Source: Cardiobacteriaceae bacterium TAE3-ERU3
Lineage (GTDB): Bacteria > Pseudomonadota > Gammaproteobacteria > Cardiobacteriales > Cardiobacteriaceae
Direction: 5' to 3'
NCBI GenBank assembly: GCA_019218315.1
Contig: JAHUUI010000002.1
Span: 1 to 64,000, forward strand
DNA length: 64,000 nucleotides
Positions 45,336 through 55,258 of this stretch are shown one piece after another (within the stretch, counting starts at the first letter, position 1; every line of letters begins with the position of its first letter). The notes under the pieces are model-generated. The model saw nothing but the letters and a program-made list of their open reading frames with translations. It was not told the origin of the DNA and ran no database searches. Both the position numbers and the translations under genes were made by a program.

Positions 45336-47753
45336 ATGTACGCTACTGACAGTAAGTCAATTCGCACCATAATCGTTGGCGTATTCGCCGCTGGATTGTT
45401 GCAATTTGCTCATGCTTTTGGCCTAGGTCCTATTACGGTAAACTCCCATTTAGGAGAACCACTGCGAGCGACAATTAACGTCACTGATCTTGATGCTAGT
45501 CAAAAGGGTAACACTGTAGTGAGTGTTGCTGGCAGTGAAGCATATCGCAGTCGTGGTATTGAAAAACTGCCTAGCCATGAGCAATTAAGAGTATCCTTAC
45601 AGTCTTCCGCAACAGGGCACTATATCAATATCTCAACGCCTAATATAGTGCGCGAACCATTCATTACCTTTGTGTTGAGTGTGAAGCATAACGGTAAAGA
45701 AACCTTGCGAGAGTATACAGTTTTCTTGGATCCTGCAACGGATGGCTTGGCTATTCCATCTATCACTTCTCCTGCAAAAAACGATATTGATCCTGCAGAA
45801 GGAGCTTCAGATGCATCAAGTAAAATTAAATTACTTGTTAACCAGCCGGCTGCAGCTACATCAAATGGTTGGCAAGGTAAGCCATCTAAGCCTATAGAGT
45901 CAGCCAGTGATCGTATAAAGAAAGACAATTGGCAAGGACGTAGTTATGGTCCAGTTAAAAAAGGGGAAACACTTTTTTCTATTGCGGAAAAAGTGAGGCC
46001 ATCACCTGACTATCCAATTCAGACAATTATGCGCCAAATTTACCGAGAAAATCCAAGTGCTTTTAACAGCAATCAGCTTAGTAGTTTAATGGCCGGATAT
46101 CGCTTATCAATCCCTGTTTTTACCAAAGAGCTAGTACCGCTGCCTGCCGACACAGCAAAATCTACAGCTTCTACGGCTAAATCTATAAAACAGGCTGCAC
46201 CTATAAATTCTGAGGCAGCAAATGTAGCTTCAGATACATCAGTAGTACAAGTACAAGAGGTCAATGATGTAAATGAAAAAGCGGGTCAGGATGATAATTC
46301 AGATGGTCAGAAAATAGAAGAAGGTAGTATTTCTCTTGATGTTGTAGCAAGTGGTGATTCAGCAGATTTTGCTTCTAATAGTGAGGAAAGTAATGTTGGG
46401 TCAGTTTTACATAATACTGACAGTGAAGTAGATCAAAGTGAAAAACCTAACCTGACAGCTTTAAGTAATTTAAATCCTGAGTCAGTCGAGGGCGAATTTG
46501 AGTCTGAAGCGGTTGAAATGTCGGATCGAATACAGCGAACCGATGGAAGTATTGCTACTGAAAGTCAGGAAAATGTAGTCTTGGCTAATATGGATAATAC
46601 TGTAGAAGAGCATGACAATACAGTAGTATCGGGCAACGCACAGCAGAGTTCAAATGATGGTGCAGCTGAAGGAGCTGCTACGACAACTGCTTCCGTAGCT
46701 AATCCTGAATTATCTACATCTGATTTAGTCATTGAGGAGGAACGTTCTGTTGATAAACAAGCGTCACAAAGCTTCCTTAGCACTACTTATGCTTTCTTGC
46801 CAATGTGGCAATGGCTGGTTATTGGCGCTTTATTATTGGCATCAATTGCGTTATTACTGTTTAGGCAGCGTAAGAAACATGAAGTAGATGCGTATGACAC
46901 GCTAGATGAAGATGAAATGGATGCAGTGTTAGCAAAAATAAATGCACTGGAAAGAGAGGATGGTCATGAAAATGTTAGCGCTAAACCAATGCTAACGGAA
47001 CTCGATAGCTATCCTGATTTTGAAAATAATAATATTGAACAATCAGAGTGGAAAAATGAGATTGCTCTTGATGAGTTAGATGATTACGAAACTGATCAGC
47101 ATGATAAAGCAACAGAAGGCTGGGAGGGTTCTAGTGAAAGGGATCCTGATATCGCTGTTGAAAAGGAAGATTATGATTTCTTCCTTGCTGAAAATGAAGA
47201 AGTGGCTGAAACGAGGAAATCTGAGTATTCTCATATCGAAAAGGACCTTAATTTTGATATTGACCTCGGAAGTTTGGAAAGAAATTTCGGTACGACAGCA
47301 GATCTGGAAAATTTGTCAGAAGAAGATAATTTAGACTTCTTTAGTGAGAAGCCTAATAATGAGGCTGTTGAGTTAAATCCTATTTTGAATGAGGATCCAT
47401 CAGAGAAAGGTGATTTGGCTTGGTTAGATGAAGAAAATGATCTTGATGATTTGTTTATTAGTGATAGCAATTTTGAGCAAGAGAATGCTAGCGAAAGTAG
47501 TACGAGTACAGATCAAAAGAAATTGGAAGTAGAGGTGCCTTTTGTCGCTGATGAGGTATTAGCAGACAGTGCTGAGCCAGCTGTAGCAGTTAATACTGCA
47601 GAAATGGAGATCAATTTGGATCTTGCAGTGTCATTTATTGCAACAGGTCATGGAGAGCGAGCAATCATATGGCTTGAAGAGGTACTTGAAGTGGGCACAG
47701 ATGAGCAAAAAGCACGCGCAAAAGCACTGATGGATAAAGTACGTGGTGCATGA
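45336..47753 (+). CDS. fimV: FimV-family polar/type IV pilus-associated protein
   Basis: FimV is an inner-membrane, peptidoglycan-binding protein needed for type IV pilus function in Pseudomonas and relatives. The 805-residue protein has an N-terminal signal region, the FGLGPITVNSHLGEPL FimV motif (about 28-43), a LysM domain (about 205-260), a long acidic linker, one membrane helix (about 487-508) and a very acidic cytosolic part. It ends in the conserved FimV C-terminal domain from about 757 (EINLDLAVSFIATG). The linker is AT-rich: bases 46441-46500 have 23 G/C in 60. It is followed by truA with a four-base overlap, a conserved pair. Confidence 0.93.
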   Translation: MYATDSKSIRTIIVGVFAAGLLQFAHAFGLGPITVNSHLGEPLRATINVTDLDASQKGNTVVSVAGSEAYRSRGIEKLPSHEQLRVSLQSSATGHYINISTPNIVREPFITFVLSVKHNGKETLREYTVFLDPATDGLAIPSITSPAKNDIDPAEGASDASSKIKLLVNQPAAATSNGWQGKPSKPIESASDRIKKDNWQGRSYGPVKKGETLFSIAEKVRPSPDYPIQTIMRQIYRENPSAFNSNQLSSLMAGYRLSIPVFTKELVPLPADTAKSTASTAKSIKQAAPINSEAANVASDTSVVQVQEVNDVNEKAGQDDNSDGQKIEEGSISLDVVASGDSADFASNSEESNVGSVLHNTDSEVDQSEKPNLTALSNLNPESVEGEFESEAVEMSDRIQRTDGSIATESQENVVLANMDNTVEEHDNTVVSGNAQQSSNDGAAEGAATTTASVANPELSTSDLVIEEERSVDKQASQSFLSTTYAFLPMWQWLVIGALLLASIALLLFRQRKKHEVDAYDTLDEDEMDAVLAKINALEREDGHENVSAKPMLTELDSYPDFENNNIEQSEWKNEIALDELDDYETDQHDKATEGWEGSSERDPDIAVEKEDYDFFLAENEEVAETRKSEYSHIEKDLNFDIDLGSLERNFGTTADLENLSEEDNLDFFSEKPNNEAVELNPILNEDPSEKGDLAWLDEENDLDDLFISDSNFEQENASESSTSTDQKKLEVEVPFVADEVLADSAEPAVAVNTAEMEINLDLAVSFIATGHGERAIIWLEEVLEVGTDEQKARAKALMDKVRGA

Positions 47754-48538
47754 TGCGCTATGCAGTAGCTGTTGAATACGATGGTACGCATTACTCGGGC
47801 TGGCAGCGCCAGCCCTTTTTTGCGCAAACAATTCAAGAACAAGTTGAACAGGCACTAAGTAAGGTTGCGAACCATCCTGTTGAAGTTGTCTGTGCTGGCC
47901 GTACAGATGCAGGAGTTCATGCTTTACAGCAGATTATACATTTTGACAGTGATGCTGCTCGTGATACTTATGCATGGCTTGCTGGTTGTAATCGCTATTT
48001 GCCTGCAGATATTCGCCTACAATGGGTACATTGCGTCAATGATGAATTCCATGCGCGTTACAGCGCCAAACGTCGCCGTTATCGCTATCTAATCCGTACT
48101 AGGCATCAACCATCGGCACTATGGCGTATGCGCTGTTATTGGCACCGCTACCCTCTAGATATTGAAGCGATGCGTGAAGGGGCTCAGTATTTAATCGGTG
48201 AACACGATTTTAGTGCCTTTCGTGCAGCTGAATGTCAGGCTCAGACGCCAAACCGGTTCATTGAATCAATTAGCATTCATGGTGATGGCGATTGGTTATG
48301 GGTAGATGTCTGTGGTAATGCCTTTTTACACCATATGATTCGTAATATTGTTGGTACCTTGCTTCCTGTTGGTTCCGGCAAGCAGGATCCACTGTGGGTT
48401 AATGCAGTTTTGCAAAGCCGGGATCGTCGTGAAGCTGGTATTACTGCTCCAGCACACGGATTGTATTTTGTTGATGCGCAGTATGAAAGTGAGTTCAATT
48501 TGCCTCCATTCGTATTGGATCAAGGGGGATTGTGGTAA
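47750..48538 (+). CDS. truA: tRNA pseudouridine synthase A
   Basis: TruA makes pseudouridine at positions 38-40 of tRNA anticodon arms. The 262-residue protein has the catalytic Asp in CAGRTDAGVHA near residue 53 and FLHHMIRNIVGTL near 199. ATG 47750 overlaps the fimV stop as ATGA; its own stop overlaps the nnr start. Confidence 0.96.
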   Translation: MMRYAVAVEYDGTHYSGWQRQPFFAQTIQEQVEQALSKVANHPVEVVCAGRTDAGVHALQQIIHFDSDAARDTYAWLAGCNRYLPADIRLQWVHCVNDEFHARYSAKRRRYRYLIRTRHQPSALWRMRCYWHRYPLDIEAMREGAQYLIGEHDFSAFRAAECQAQTPNRFIESISIHGDGDWLWVDVCGNAFLHHMIRNIVGTLLPVGSGKQDPLWVNAVLQSRDRREAGITAPAHGLYFVDAQYESEFNLPPFVLDQGGLW

Positions 48539-50004
48539 TGCTACTTACGCTGCCCATCGTTAATGGTGTCGATATTGCGCAAATTGATACATTAATTCTT
48601 AAAACGCAAAGTATCAGTCATGCAATGCTGATGGAGGAAGCAGCAGCTGCTTGCACTGATTGGCTGATCAATCGCCATGATAGGAAGACTGCTTTTCTTG
48701 TCTTATGTGGAGCTGGTAATAATGGTGGGGACGGCTTGGCTATTGCGCGTAGGTTATTCATGGCTGGCTATCGTGTTCGCGTCTTTTCTGAGCAAGGAAA
48801 AACGGGGTCATTGCAGCTACAGCAATACCAACGTACAAAAAAGCTTTTACCAATTGGCCACTTGGGTGAAGCGTGGTTTGAGCAGCGTGATGAAGTGGTT
48901 ATTGATGCCTTATTTGGTGTAGGTTTACGCGGTTCTATCCGTGCGCCTTACGGTGAATATATACGTCGTATCAACTCAATGCAGGCGAAGGAATGTATTG
49001 CCATTGATATGCCATCAGGCCTCACAGATGATGGAGCAAATGCTGATCAGCTTGTTGTTCAAGCTGATGCTACACTATCGCTATGTGTACCCAAGCACAA
49101 TCAATTATGGGCGTGCCATGAGCGATATATTGGTAATTTACATGTATTGCCCTTAGCCTCAGCACAAACTGCCCTAAATGCCTGGTCAGCTTCTCCTCAG
49201 TGGTTAACATCTGAATGGATTACAGCGCAGCATCCGGCGCAGCAACGTTTCGCTCATAAAGGCAGCTTTGGGCGTGTATCCATAGCAGCAGGAGGGCATG
49301 GTATGGCTGGTGCAGCGATTATGTCTGCAGCGGCTTGTTTGCGCAGCGGCACAGGGTTAAGTACGTTACACATTACAGAAAATCTACATGCTGCAATACA
49401 TGCGGCATTACCGGAAGTGATGTTGTCTCAAGAAGCGAAACCTCCTGTCAATGCAGACGTTCTGGCGATGGGACCTGGTTGGGGGCAAAGCAGTGAGCGC
49501 GAGAGACAATTAACTGAATGGCTAGCTGCCCCATGCAGGGCCAGAGTAGTTGATGCAGATGCCTTGAATTTGCTTGCCCAGCTACCAATGAACTTACATA
49601 AACTACCCGATAATACGATATTGACACCACATCCTGTGGAGTTTTCGCGCTTGACAGGAGAAGCGATACCAGAAAACGATGACCGTATTCAGCAAGCCCG
49701 TGAGTATGCAATGAAGTGGGATGTAACGGTTGTACTGAAAGGAAAATATAGCGTGATTGCCAGTAAGGAAGGGAATGTCTGGATTAATCCAACGGGCAAT
49801 AGTGCGCTTGCTAAAGGCGGTAGTGGTGACGTATTGACCGGTATGATCGCAGGCTATCTTGCTCAGGGGTATAATCCGGAAGTTGCAGCAACTATGGCCG
49901 TTTACTATCACGGTTTGGCCGCTGACTTGGTGATCCGGCAAAAAAATGCCCGCGCAGTTGTTGCGCGGGATATTGTGGAAATGCTAGCTCAATTACCCAT
50001 TTGA
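48538..50004 (+). CDS. nnr: Bifunctional NAD(P)H-hydrate repair enzyme
   Basis: Nnr repairs damaged NADH/NADPH hydrates. The N-terminal epimerase half (about 1-210; GAGNNGGDGLAIARRL near 58-73) is followed by an ADP-dependent dehydratase half (about 215-488; KGSFGRVSIAAGGHGMAGA near 240 and GSGDVLTGMIAG near 425). The 488-residue product starts at ATG 48538, overlapping the truA stop; the GTG at 48532 is an alternative. The last coding 65 bases contain a hairpin that acts on the opposite strand (see 49940-49969). tsaE, often linked, is absent here. Confidence 0.95.
   Translation: MLLTLPIVNGVDIAQIDTLILKTQSISHAMLMEEAAAACTDWLINRHDRKTAFLVLCGAGNNGGDGLAIARRLFMAGYRVRVFSEQGKTGSLQLQQYQRTKKLLPIGHLGEAWFEQRDEVVIDALFGVGLRGSIRAPYGEYIRRINSMQAKECIAIDMPSGLTDDGANADQLVVQADATLSLCVPKHNQLWACHERYIGNLHVLPLASAQTALNAWSASPQWLTSEWITAQHPAQQRFAHKGSFGRVSIAAGGHGMAGAAIMSAAACLRSGTGLSTLHITENLHAAIHAALPEVMLSQEAKPPVNADVLAMGPGWGQSSERERQLTEWLAAPCRARVVDADALNLLAQLPMNLHKLPDNTILTPHPVEFSRLTGEAIPENDDRIQQAREYAMKWDVTVVLKGKYSVIASKEGNVWINPTGNSALAKGGSGDVLTGMIAGYLAQGYNPEVAATMAVYYHGLAADLVIRQKNARAVVARDIVEMLAQLPI
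49940..49969 (-). terminator. scoAB terminator embedded in the nnr coding end
   Basis: An 8-bp stem (49949-49956 with 49962-49969) has a GTTGT loop. On the minus strand it is followed by CA and seven T residues (49940-49946). It lies 46 bases past the scoB stop, so it is best read as the rho-independent terminator of the CoA-transferase genes, carried within the nnr gene. Confidence 0.85.
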
Positions 50005-50014
50005 TGGGGAAAGA

Positions 50015-50647
50015 TTAATCACTGATGAGTGGTACACCAGTAATGGATTGCGCGTCTGAGAGTGTGACTCCGTCAGCCAGTTCAACGACTTTTAAGCCAG
50101 ATTCATGGACATCAAAAACCCCTTGGTCTGTAATGATTCTATTGACGACACCAGTTGCAGTAAGAGGTAAGGAACATTCAGGAACAATCTTTGGTTGACC
50201 TTTCTTGGTGGCATGCTCCATCAGTACTATGACGCGTTGTACTCCGACAACCAGATCCATCGCACCACCCATGCCTTTAACCATTTTGCCGGGGATCATC
50301 CAGTTAGCCAGATCGCCTTTATCAGTGACTTCCATAGCGCCCAGAATTGCAAGGTTTACATGACCACCGCGGATCATGGCAAACGATTCACTACTAGAGA
50401 AGTAGCTTGCGCCTTTGGTGGCGGTGACAGTTTGTTTGCCGGCATTAATTAGATCAGCGTCAATTTCTGCTTCGGTTGGGAATGCACCAATACCTAGTAG
50501 TCCATTTTCTGATTGTAGAACGACGTCCATTCCTTCAGGAATATAGTTAGCAACAAGTGTAGGCAAGCCAATGCCGAGATTGACGTAAAAGCCGCTTTGC
50601 AGTTCTTTGGCTGCACGTTGAGCCATTTGTTCTCTATTCCATGCCAT
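50015..50647 (-). CDS. scoB: 3-oxoacid CoA-transferase subunit B
   Basis: Subunit B of the acetoacetate-activating transferase. The 210-residue protein starts [30 protein letters not shown], with the catalytic Glu in [10 protein letters not shown] near residue 47 and GGAMDLVVG near 138. AGGAG precedes the start. It lies two bases after scoA on the minus strand. Together they move CoA from succinyl-CoA (or acetyl-CoA) to acetoacetate. Confidence 0.95.
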   Translation of the reverse strand: MAWNREQMAQRAAKELQSGFYVNLGIGLPTLVANYIPEGMDVVLQSENGLLGIGAFPTEAEIDADLINAGKQTVTATKGASYFSSSESFAMIRGGHVNLAILGAMEVTDKGDLANWMIPGKMVKGMGGAMDLVVGVQRVIVLMEHATKKGQPKIVPECSLPLTATGVVNRIITDQGVFDVHESGLKVVELADGVTLSDAQSITGVPLISD

Positions 50648-50649
50648 GG

Positions 50650-51354
50650 TTATTCTCCTGAGCGTGTTGTGCGCTGTTCGATACGTTTTTCCGGATGTGT
50701 GTTGACGACCAGCCGTTGGACATATATACCTGAGAGATGAACTTCATCAGGATCGATATCACCAATTTCAACTATTTCTTCGACTTCCGCGATGGTTATT
50801 TTCCCAGCCATGGCACAGTCAGGATTAAAGTTGCGTGCGGTCTTACGGAAGATGAGGTTGCCACTGCGGTCTGCCTTCCAGGCTTTAACTAATGCAACAT
50901 CTACATGCTCAAAAGCGTGCTCAAGCAAATATTCATGCTCACCAAAAACACGAGTTTCTTTACCTTCGGCAACTTTTGTACCAACACCTGTACGGGTATA
51001 GAACGCAGCAATACCAGCACCCGTAGCGCGCAATTTTTCTGCTAATGTGCCTTGTGGAGTCAATTCTACTTCCAATTCGCCTGAGAGATATTGGCGTTCA
51101 AACTCTTTGTTTTCACCAACATAGGAAGAAATCATCTTTTTGACTTGCTTGCTTTCTAGAAGAACGCCAAGGCCAAAACCATCAACGCCTGCGTTGTTAC
51201 TGATACAGGTCAAATCGGATGCATTGGTATCGCGTAGGGCATCAATCAGTGCTTCAGGAATACCACACAAGCCAAAGCCGCCAACTGCAATCGTAGCGCC
51301 ATCTGTAATGACATCTTGCAATGCTTCTTTTGCATTGGGAAACGTTTTATCCAT
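50650..51354 (-). CDS. scoA: 3-oxoacid CoA-transferase subunit A
   Basis: Subunit A, 234 residues, starts with [16 protein letters not shown] and has [17 protein letters not shown] near 20 and the family [12 protein letters not shown] near 55, plus [15 protein letters not shown] near 115. GGGAG precedes ATG 51354. The usual thiolase partner is at 53093, separated by hisF and an amidotransferase gene on the same strand; together the three would allow use of acetoacetate as a carbon source. Confidence 0.95.
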   Translation of the reverse strand: MDKTFPNAKEALQDVITDGATIAVGGFGLCGIPEALIDALRDTNASDLTCISNNAGVDGFGLGVLLESKQVKKMISSYVGENKEFERQYLSGELEVELTPQGTLAEKLRATGAGIAAFYTRTGVGTKVAEGKETRVFGEHEYLLEHAFEHVDVALVKAWKADRSGNLIFRKTARNFNPDCAMAGKITIAEVEEIVEIGDIDPDEVHLSGIYVQRLVVNTHPEKRIEQRTTRSGE

Positions 51355-51595
51355 GCTTACTCCCGGAAATTATTTTCATTAGTTAAAATAAGCTTAACTT
51401 ATCCTATTATATACAGTGACGCGTAGTTGTATCAAACTTTCCAAGGCTGGATTTTACACCTTGCTAAATTTATGCCGAATAACATAATTTCAAGCCGCTA
51501 AGCCAGTTATTTTGAAGGCTTTATTTGACTTGAAGATAAACTGCTGTTTTAGCTATCTCGATTGAGATACAAGCCTGTAATCAGTAGCTTGAAAA

Positions 51596-52357
51596 TTAGA
51601 TGCGTGTGTTGATACCGTGTTTTTGCAGATAAGCTTTGGCTTGTGCAATGGTGTATTCGCCAAAGTGGAAAATACTGGCCGCGAGGACGGCGTCACAGTG
51701 GCCTTTTGTTACACCTTCAACGAGGTGATCAAGATTGCCAACGCCTCCTGATGCAATGACAGGAACATTGGTGCACTTGTTGATACTTCTGAGAAGCAGA
51801 TGATCAAAGCCCTGACGCGTACCATCCCGATCCATACTGGTGACGAGTAATTCACCAGCTCCGTATTCCGCCATACGCTCAGCCCACTTGACGGCGTTGA
51901 TGTCAGTTTGTTTGCGCCCACCGTGAGTGAAAATATGCCATGTATTTTCAGCTGTTTGTTTCGCATCTATTGCAACAACAATACATTGGTTTCCGAAGTG
52001 TTGTGCGGCTTCTCTGACAAATTCCGGGTTGTGTACAGCTGCGCTGTTAATGGCGACCTTATCCGCACCAGCATTGAGGAGGCGACGAATATCTCCAAGA
52101 CTTCTAACGCCGCCTCCGACCGTTAGCGGGATAAATACCTGCGCTGCAACTGCTTCTACCATTGCTAGTGTCGTGTCGCGGTTATCAGATGAAGCAGTGA
52201 TATCAAGAAAAGTCAGCTCATCGGCGCCTTCGTCGTTATAGCGCTTAGCGGTTTCTACCGGGTCTCCGGCGTCGCGAATGTTGACGAAATTAGTGCCTTT
52301 GACGACGCGGCCGTTATCGACGTCCAGGCATGGAATAATACGTTTGCAGAGCGCCAT
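51596..52357 (-). CDS. hisF: Imidazole glycerol phosphate synthase subunit HisF
   Basis: HisF is the cyclase half of IGP synthase in histidine synthesis and joins HisH. The 253-residue TIM barrel has [15 protein letters not shown] near residue 9, the catalytic Asp11 and Asp130 region (VVAIDAKQ), and [14 protein letters not shown] near 172. It is unlinked to other his genes in the window. It is followed on the minus strand by a 241-base gap to scoA and preceded by a GATase gene two bases away. Confidence 0.96.
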   Translation of the reverse strand: MALCKRIIPCLDVDNGRVVKGTNFVNIRDAGDPVETAKRYNDEGADELTFLDITASSDNRDTTLAMVEAVAAQVFIPLTVGGGVRSLGDIRRLLNAGADKVAINSAAVHNPEFVREAAQHFGNQCIVVAIDAKQTAENTWHIFTHGGRKQTDINAVKWAERMAEYGAGELLVTSMDRDGTRQGFDHLLLRSINKCTNVPVIASGGVGNLDHLVEGVTKGHCDAVLAASIFHFGEYTIAQAKAYLQKHGINTRI

Positions 52358-52359
52358 AA

Positions 52360-53085
52360 TTAGCTTTGCCTATGTTGGGTTGAAGGTGCTTTGTGCAGCC
52401 AATGTTGTAAAAAGGTGTTTAGCCACTTGCTAATAACTGGGCTAAGCTCTTTAAAGTAGCGTGCTTGAGCTGCAACTGTCTGCGCACCGGGGTGGCTGAG
52501 CTCTTCGCTGTCACGCGTATGCCAGTGCTCTATTTGTGCAGCAGTTGCTTCAGGATGGAATTGAAAACCATATGCACAATTGCCTATACGAAAAGCCTGA
52601 TTTGGATATAGATCCGATTCTGCGAGTTTGACGCCACATTCAGGAATAGTAAAACCTTCATTGTGCCATTGGAAAAAACGCTCAGGGATTTGTGTAAAAA
52701 TATCACTATAGCCAGCAATTGTTGGGTAAATTCTATAGTAGCCAATTTCGGTAATACGCTGAGGGTGGCGAGTAACCTTCCCGCCAAACGTCATCGCGAG
52801 CAGCTGTGCGCCTAGGCATATGCCAAGAAAGGGCTTGCCTAGCTCGACAGTTTCACGTATCCACAATAACTCTTGTAGTAATTCTGGTAAATCATTGTGA
52901 TCGTTAGCACTCATCTTTCCGCCAAAGACAACTGCTGCATCAAAAGAGGCTTGATCAGGCAAAGTATCGCCATTTAGCGGACAGTAGTAAGTTATTTCGT
53001 AGCCTTGCGCACCGAGTAATTCACCAATCAATCCACTACTGCCTTGGGGATTGTGCAAAATAAAGGCGAGCCTGTTATTACTCAT
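52360..53085 (-). CDS. Class I glutamine amidotransferase-like protein
   Basis: The 241-residue protein has the GATase1 triad: Cys in FLGICLGAQ (C90), and His/Glu in QFHPEAT (H177, E179). It resembles the stand-alone GMP-synthase-like amidotransferases (YfeJ-type), not HisH: HisH would be about 200 residues and carries a different loop. It lies between thiolase and hisF with two- and seven-base gaps. The acceptor of the ammonia is unknown. It might serve a glutamyl-amine hydrolase role instead. Confidence 0.85.
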   Translation of the reverse strand: MSNNRLAFILHNPQGSSGLIGELLGAQGYEITYYCPLNGDTLPDQASFDAAVVFGGKMSANDHNDLPELLQELLWIRETVELGKPFLGICLGAQLLAMTFGGKVTRHPQRITEIGYYRIYPTIAGYSDIFTQIPERFFQWHNEGFTIPECGVKLAESDLYPNQAFRIGNCAYGFQFHPEATAAQIEHWHTRDSEELSHPGAQTVAAQARYFKELSPVISKWLNTFLQHWLHKAPSTQHRQS

Positions 53086-53092
53086 ACCACCA

Positions 53093-54304
53093 TTAATTAT
53101 CCATTGCTCTGATCAATAGTGCAGTACCCATTCCCCCTCCAATACACAGAGAGGCTAAGCCTAAAGATTGCTTATCTCTGAGCAGGCCATATACCAGCGT
53201 TGTGATAATCCTGTTGCCGGAACAACCAATAGGGTGACCTAAAGCAATAGCACCACCCGTTGGGTTGGTGATTGTATTGAGGTGCGCATAATCACATTCG
53301 TGTTGTTGTGCCAGCTCTTTTATGACACCAATAGATTGCGATGCAAAAGCTTCATTAAGTTCGATGCGCTCTATATCAGCTAAACGATAGTTGCTACGCT
53401 CAAGTGCTTGTGCAATAGCTGGTACTGGCCCGAGCCCCATGATTTCCGGTGCTACACCGCCTTGACCATAGCTAATAATTTCAGCAAGTGGGTTAAGATT
53501 GTAGCGCTTCAATGCTTCTTCAGAGACGATGAGAATAGCTGAGGCGCCATCATTGAGTCCGGATGCATTACCCGCAGTAACGCTTCCTTCTTTATCGAAG
53601 GCTGGTTTGAGCTTGCTTAAACGCTCTATATTGGCATCACTGCGAATGTGTTCATCATCACTGAATGAGATGGTCTCGCGGCGCTGTTTAATTTCTACAG
53701 GGACAATTTCGGCATCAAATAAGCCATTTTCTTTGGCAGATTGTGCTTTTTGCTGTGAGCTGAGGGCAAATTCATCTTGCGCTTCACGAGTAATTTCGTA
53801 TCGCTTGGCGATATTCTCAGCTGTGATCCCCATATGATAATTATGGAAAGCGTCAGTGAGCCCATCGCTGAGAATAAGATCCTTACTTTCAATATGACCC
53901 ATTTTCTGGCCACGCCGCAAGTTACCTGATTGGACAAAACCTGCATTACTCATCGATTCAGTACCGACGGTAAGGATAACGTCAGCATCACCTGCTTTAA
54001 TGTGTGCGCAAGCTTCAAGGACGGCTTTCATGCCCGAGCCACAAATCATATTCAGCGTATAGGCTGGGATATCGTGAGACAGACCTGTCGCGATCGAAAC
54101 TTGGCGACCAACACCCATACCCAAACCAGCGGACAATACATTACCTACGATGACCTCATCGATATCATCTTTGTCAATGCCACTTTGCTTAAGTGCTGCC
54201 TTTGCGGCTGCGGCACCGAGCTCAATTGCAGACAGACCAGCAAGACTGCCCTGAAATGCGCCAATGGCGGTTCTTTTAGCTGCTACGATGTATAGACGGG
54301 TCAT
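53093..54304 (-). CDS. atoB: Acetyl-CoA acetyltransferase (thiolase)
   Basis: The 403-residue thiolase joins or splits acetoacetyl-CoA. The active-site residues are visible: C88 in MICGSGMKAV, H357 in LGHPIGCSG and C387 in LCIGGGMG, plus NEAFASQSIG near 317. It begins MTRLYIVAAKRTAIGAFQG. GAGAG lies before the start. With scoAB it fits acetoacetate breakdown; a biosynthetic (PHB or mevalonate) role would need other genes not seen here. Confidence 0.93.
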   Translation of the reverse strand: MTRLYIVAAKRTAIGAFQGSLAGLSAIELGAAAAKAALKQSGIDKDDIDEVIVGNVLSAGLGMGVGRQVSIATGLSHDIPAYTLNMICGSGMKAVLEACAHIKAGDADVILTVGTESMSNAGFVQSGNLRRGQKMGHIESKDLILSDGLTDAFHNYHMGITAENIAKRYEITREAQDEFALSSQQKAQSAKENGLFDAEIVPVEIKQRRETISFSDDEHIRSDANIERLSKLKPAFDKEGSVTAGNASGLNDGASAILIVSEEALKRYNLNPLAEIISYGQGGVAPEIMGLGPVPAIAQALERSNYRLADIERIELNEAFASQSIGVIKELAQQHECDYAHLNTITNPTGGAIALGHPIGCSGNRIITTLVYGLLRDKQSLGLASLCIGGGMGTALLIRAMDN

Positions 54305-54417
54305 AGTGGTATCTCTCTATCTGTTGATATGGTGATTGTACATAGCCTAGGTTATTCGCCGTGTGAAGCTCAAGTTAAAGATAATAGGCGATATGATTGA
54401 TACTCGCAACAATTGCT

Positions 54418-55257
54418 TTAGGCTTGCTCTATTTTGTAATTTGCTGAAGAGTCTTGTGCCAGTAGAGATACCAGGTTGGGTAATACATCATTGAGCTGAT
54501 CTTTGAGAATATATGGTGGATTGACGATAAACATCCCACTGCCATACATGCCATGTTCATTAGCAGCTTGTACAGTCAATTCAGCGGATAAATATTTGTC
54601 AGCAAAAATGGTTTTGAGCCGATCGCGCATCTCAAATACAGAACGGCGGGGTAAAAGTGGATACCACAGCATTAAGCAAGCTTCACGGCAGCGCTGATGC
54701 ATGGTCAGAAATGCATCAGGGGCGTGGTCATAATCACTTTTAACCTCGTAGGATGGATCGGTGAGAACCACCGCACGGCGGTTAGGGGGAGGAAGCCAGC
54801 CCAAGGCTGCTTTGAGACCATCTTGATGGCTGATACTGTAGCGGACGTTGCTCTTTAAATGTGCCATCGTCAATTCAAGAATTTTTACATCAGTAGGGTG
54901 TAATTCGCAAAGGCGGATATAGTCCTTCTTGCGCATAAGTGTTGAAGCGATGACAGGTGACCCAGGGTAGAGATGGTCATCACCACCCGTGCATTGGTTT
55001 ATGGACTCAAGAAAATCTTGTAGTGGCTCAGAAAGTTGATCCATGGTTGCACGTAACACACCAATAGCAGCACGGTGCTCAGCAGTTTTTTGGGCGTAGT
55101 CACCTTCCAAATCATAACTGCCTGCGCCGGCATGAGTGTCGATATAAATATAAGGCTTATCCTTGCGGTTATAGTATTCAAGAACCTTAATTAATACCAA
55201 ATGTTTCAGTAGATCAGCATGATTGCCGGCATGGAAGGCGTGTCTGTAGCTAAGCAT
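54418..55257 (-). CDS. rlmJ: 23S rRNA (adenine2030-N6)-methyltransferase
   Basis: RlmJ methylates A2030 in 23S rRNA using SAM. The 279-residue protein starts MLSYRHAFHAGNHADLLKHLVL, the family hallmark, has YIDTHAGAGSYDL near 45 and the catalytic VLTDPSYEVKSDY near 160. ATG 55257 is the natural start; the frame running to 55335 reads into perM. It follows perM by one base. The ribosome site is weak. Confidence 0.95.
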   Translation of the reverse strand: MLSYRHAFHAGNHADLLKHLVLIKVLEYYNRKDKPYIYIDTHAGAGSYDLEGDYAQKTAEHRAAIGVLRATMDQLSEPLQDFLESINQCTGGDDHLYPGSPVIASTLMRKKDYIRLCELHPTDVKILELTMAHLKSNVRYSISHQDGLKAALGWLPPPNRRAVVLTDPSYEVKSDYDHAPDAFLTMHQRCREACLMLWYPLLPRRSVFEMRDRLKTIFADKYLSAELTVQAANEHGMYGSGMFIVNPPYILKDQLNDVLPNLVSLLAQDSSANYKIEQA

Positions 55258-55258
55258 A

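Noticed and set aside
53093-54304. PHB synthesis gene cluster reading of the thiolase
   Set aside because: No phaB or phaC genes are nearby; linkage to CoA-transferase subunits suits acetoacetate use better.
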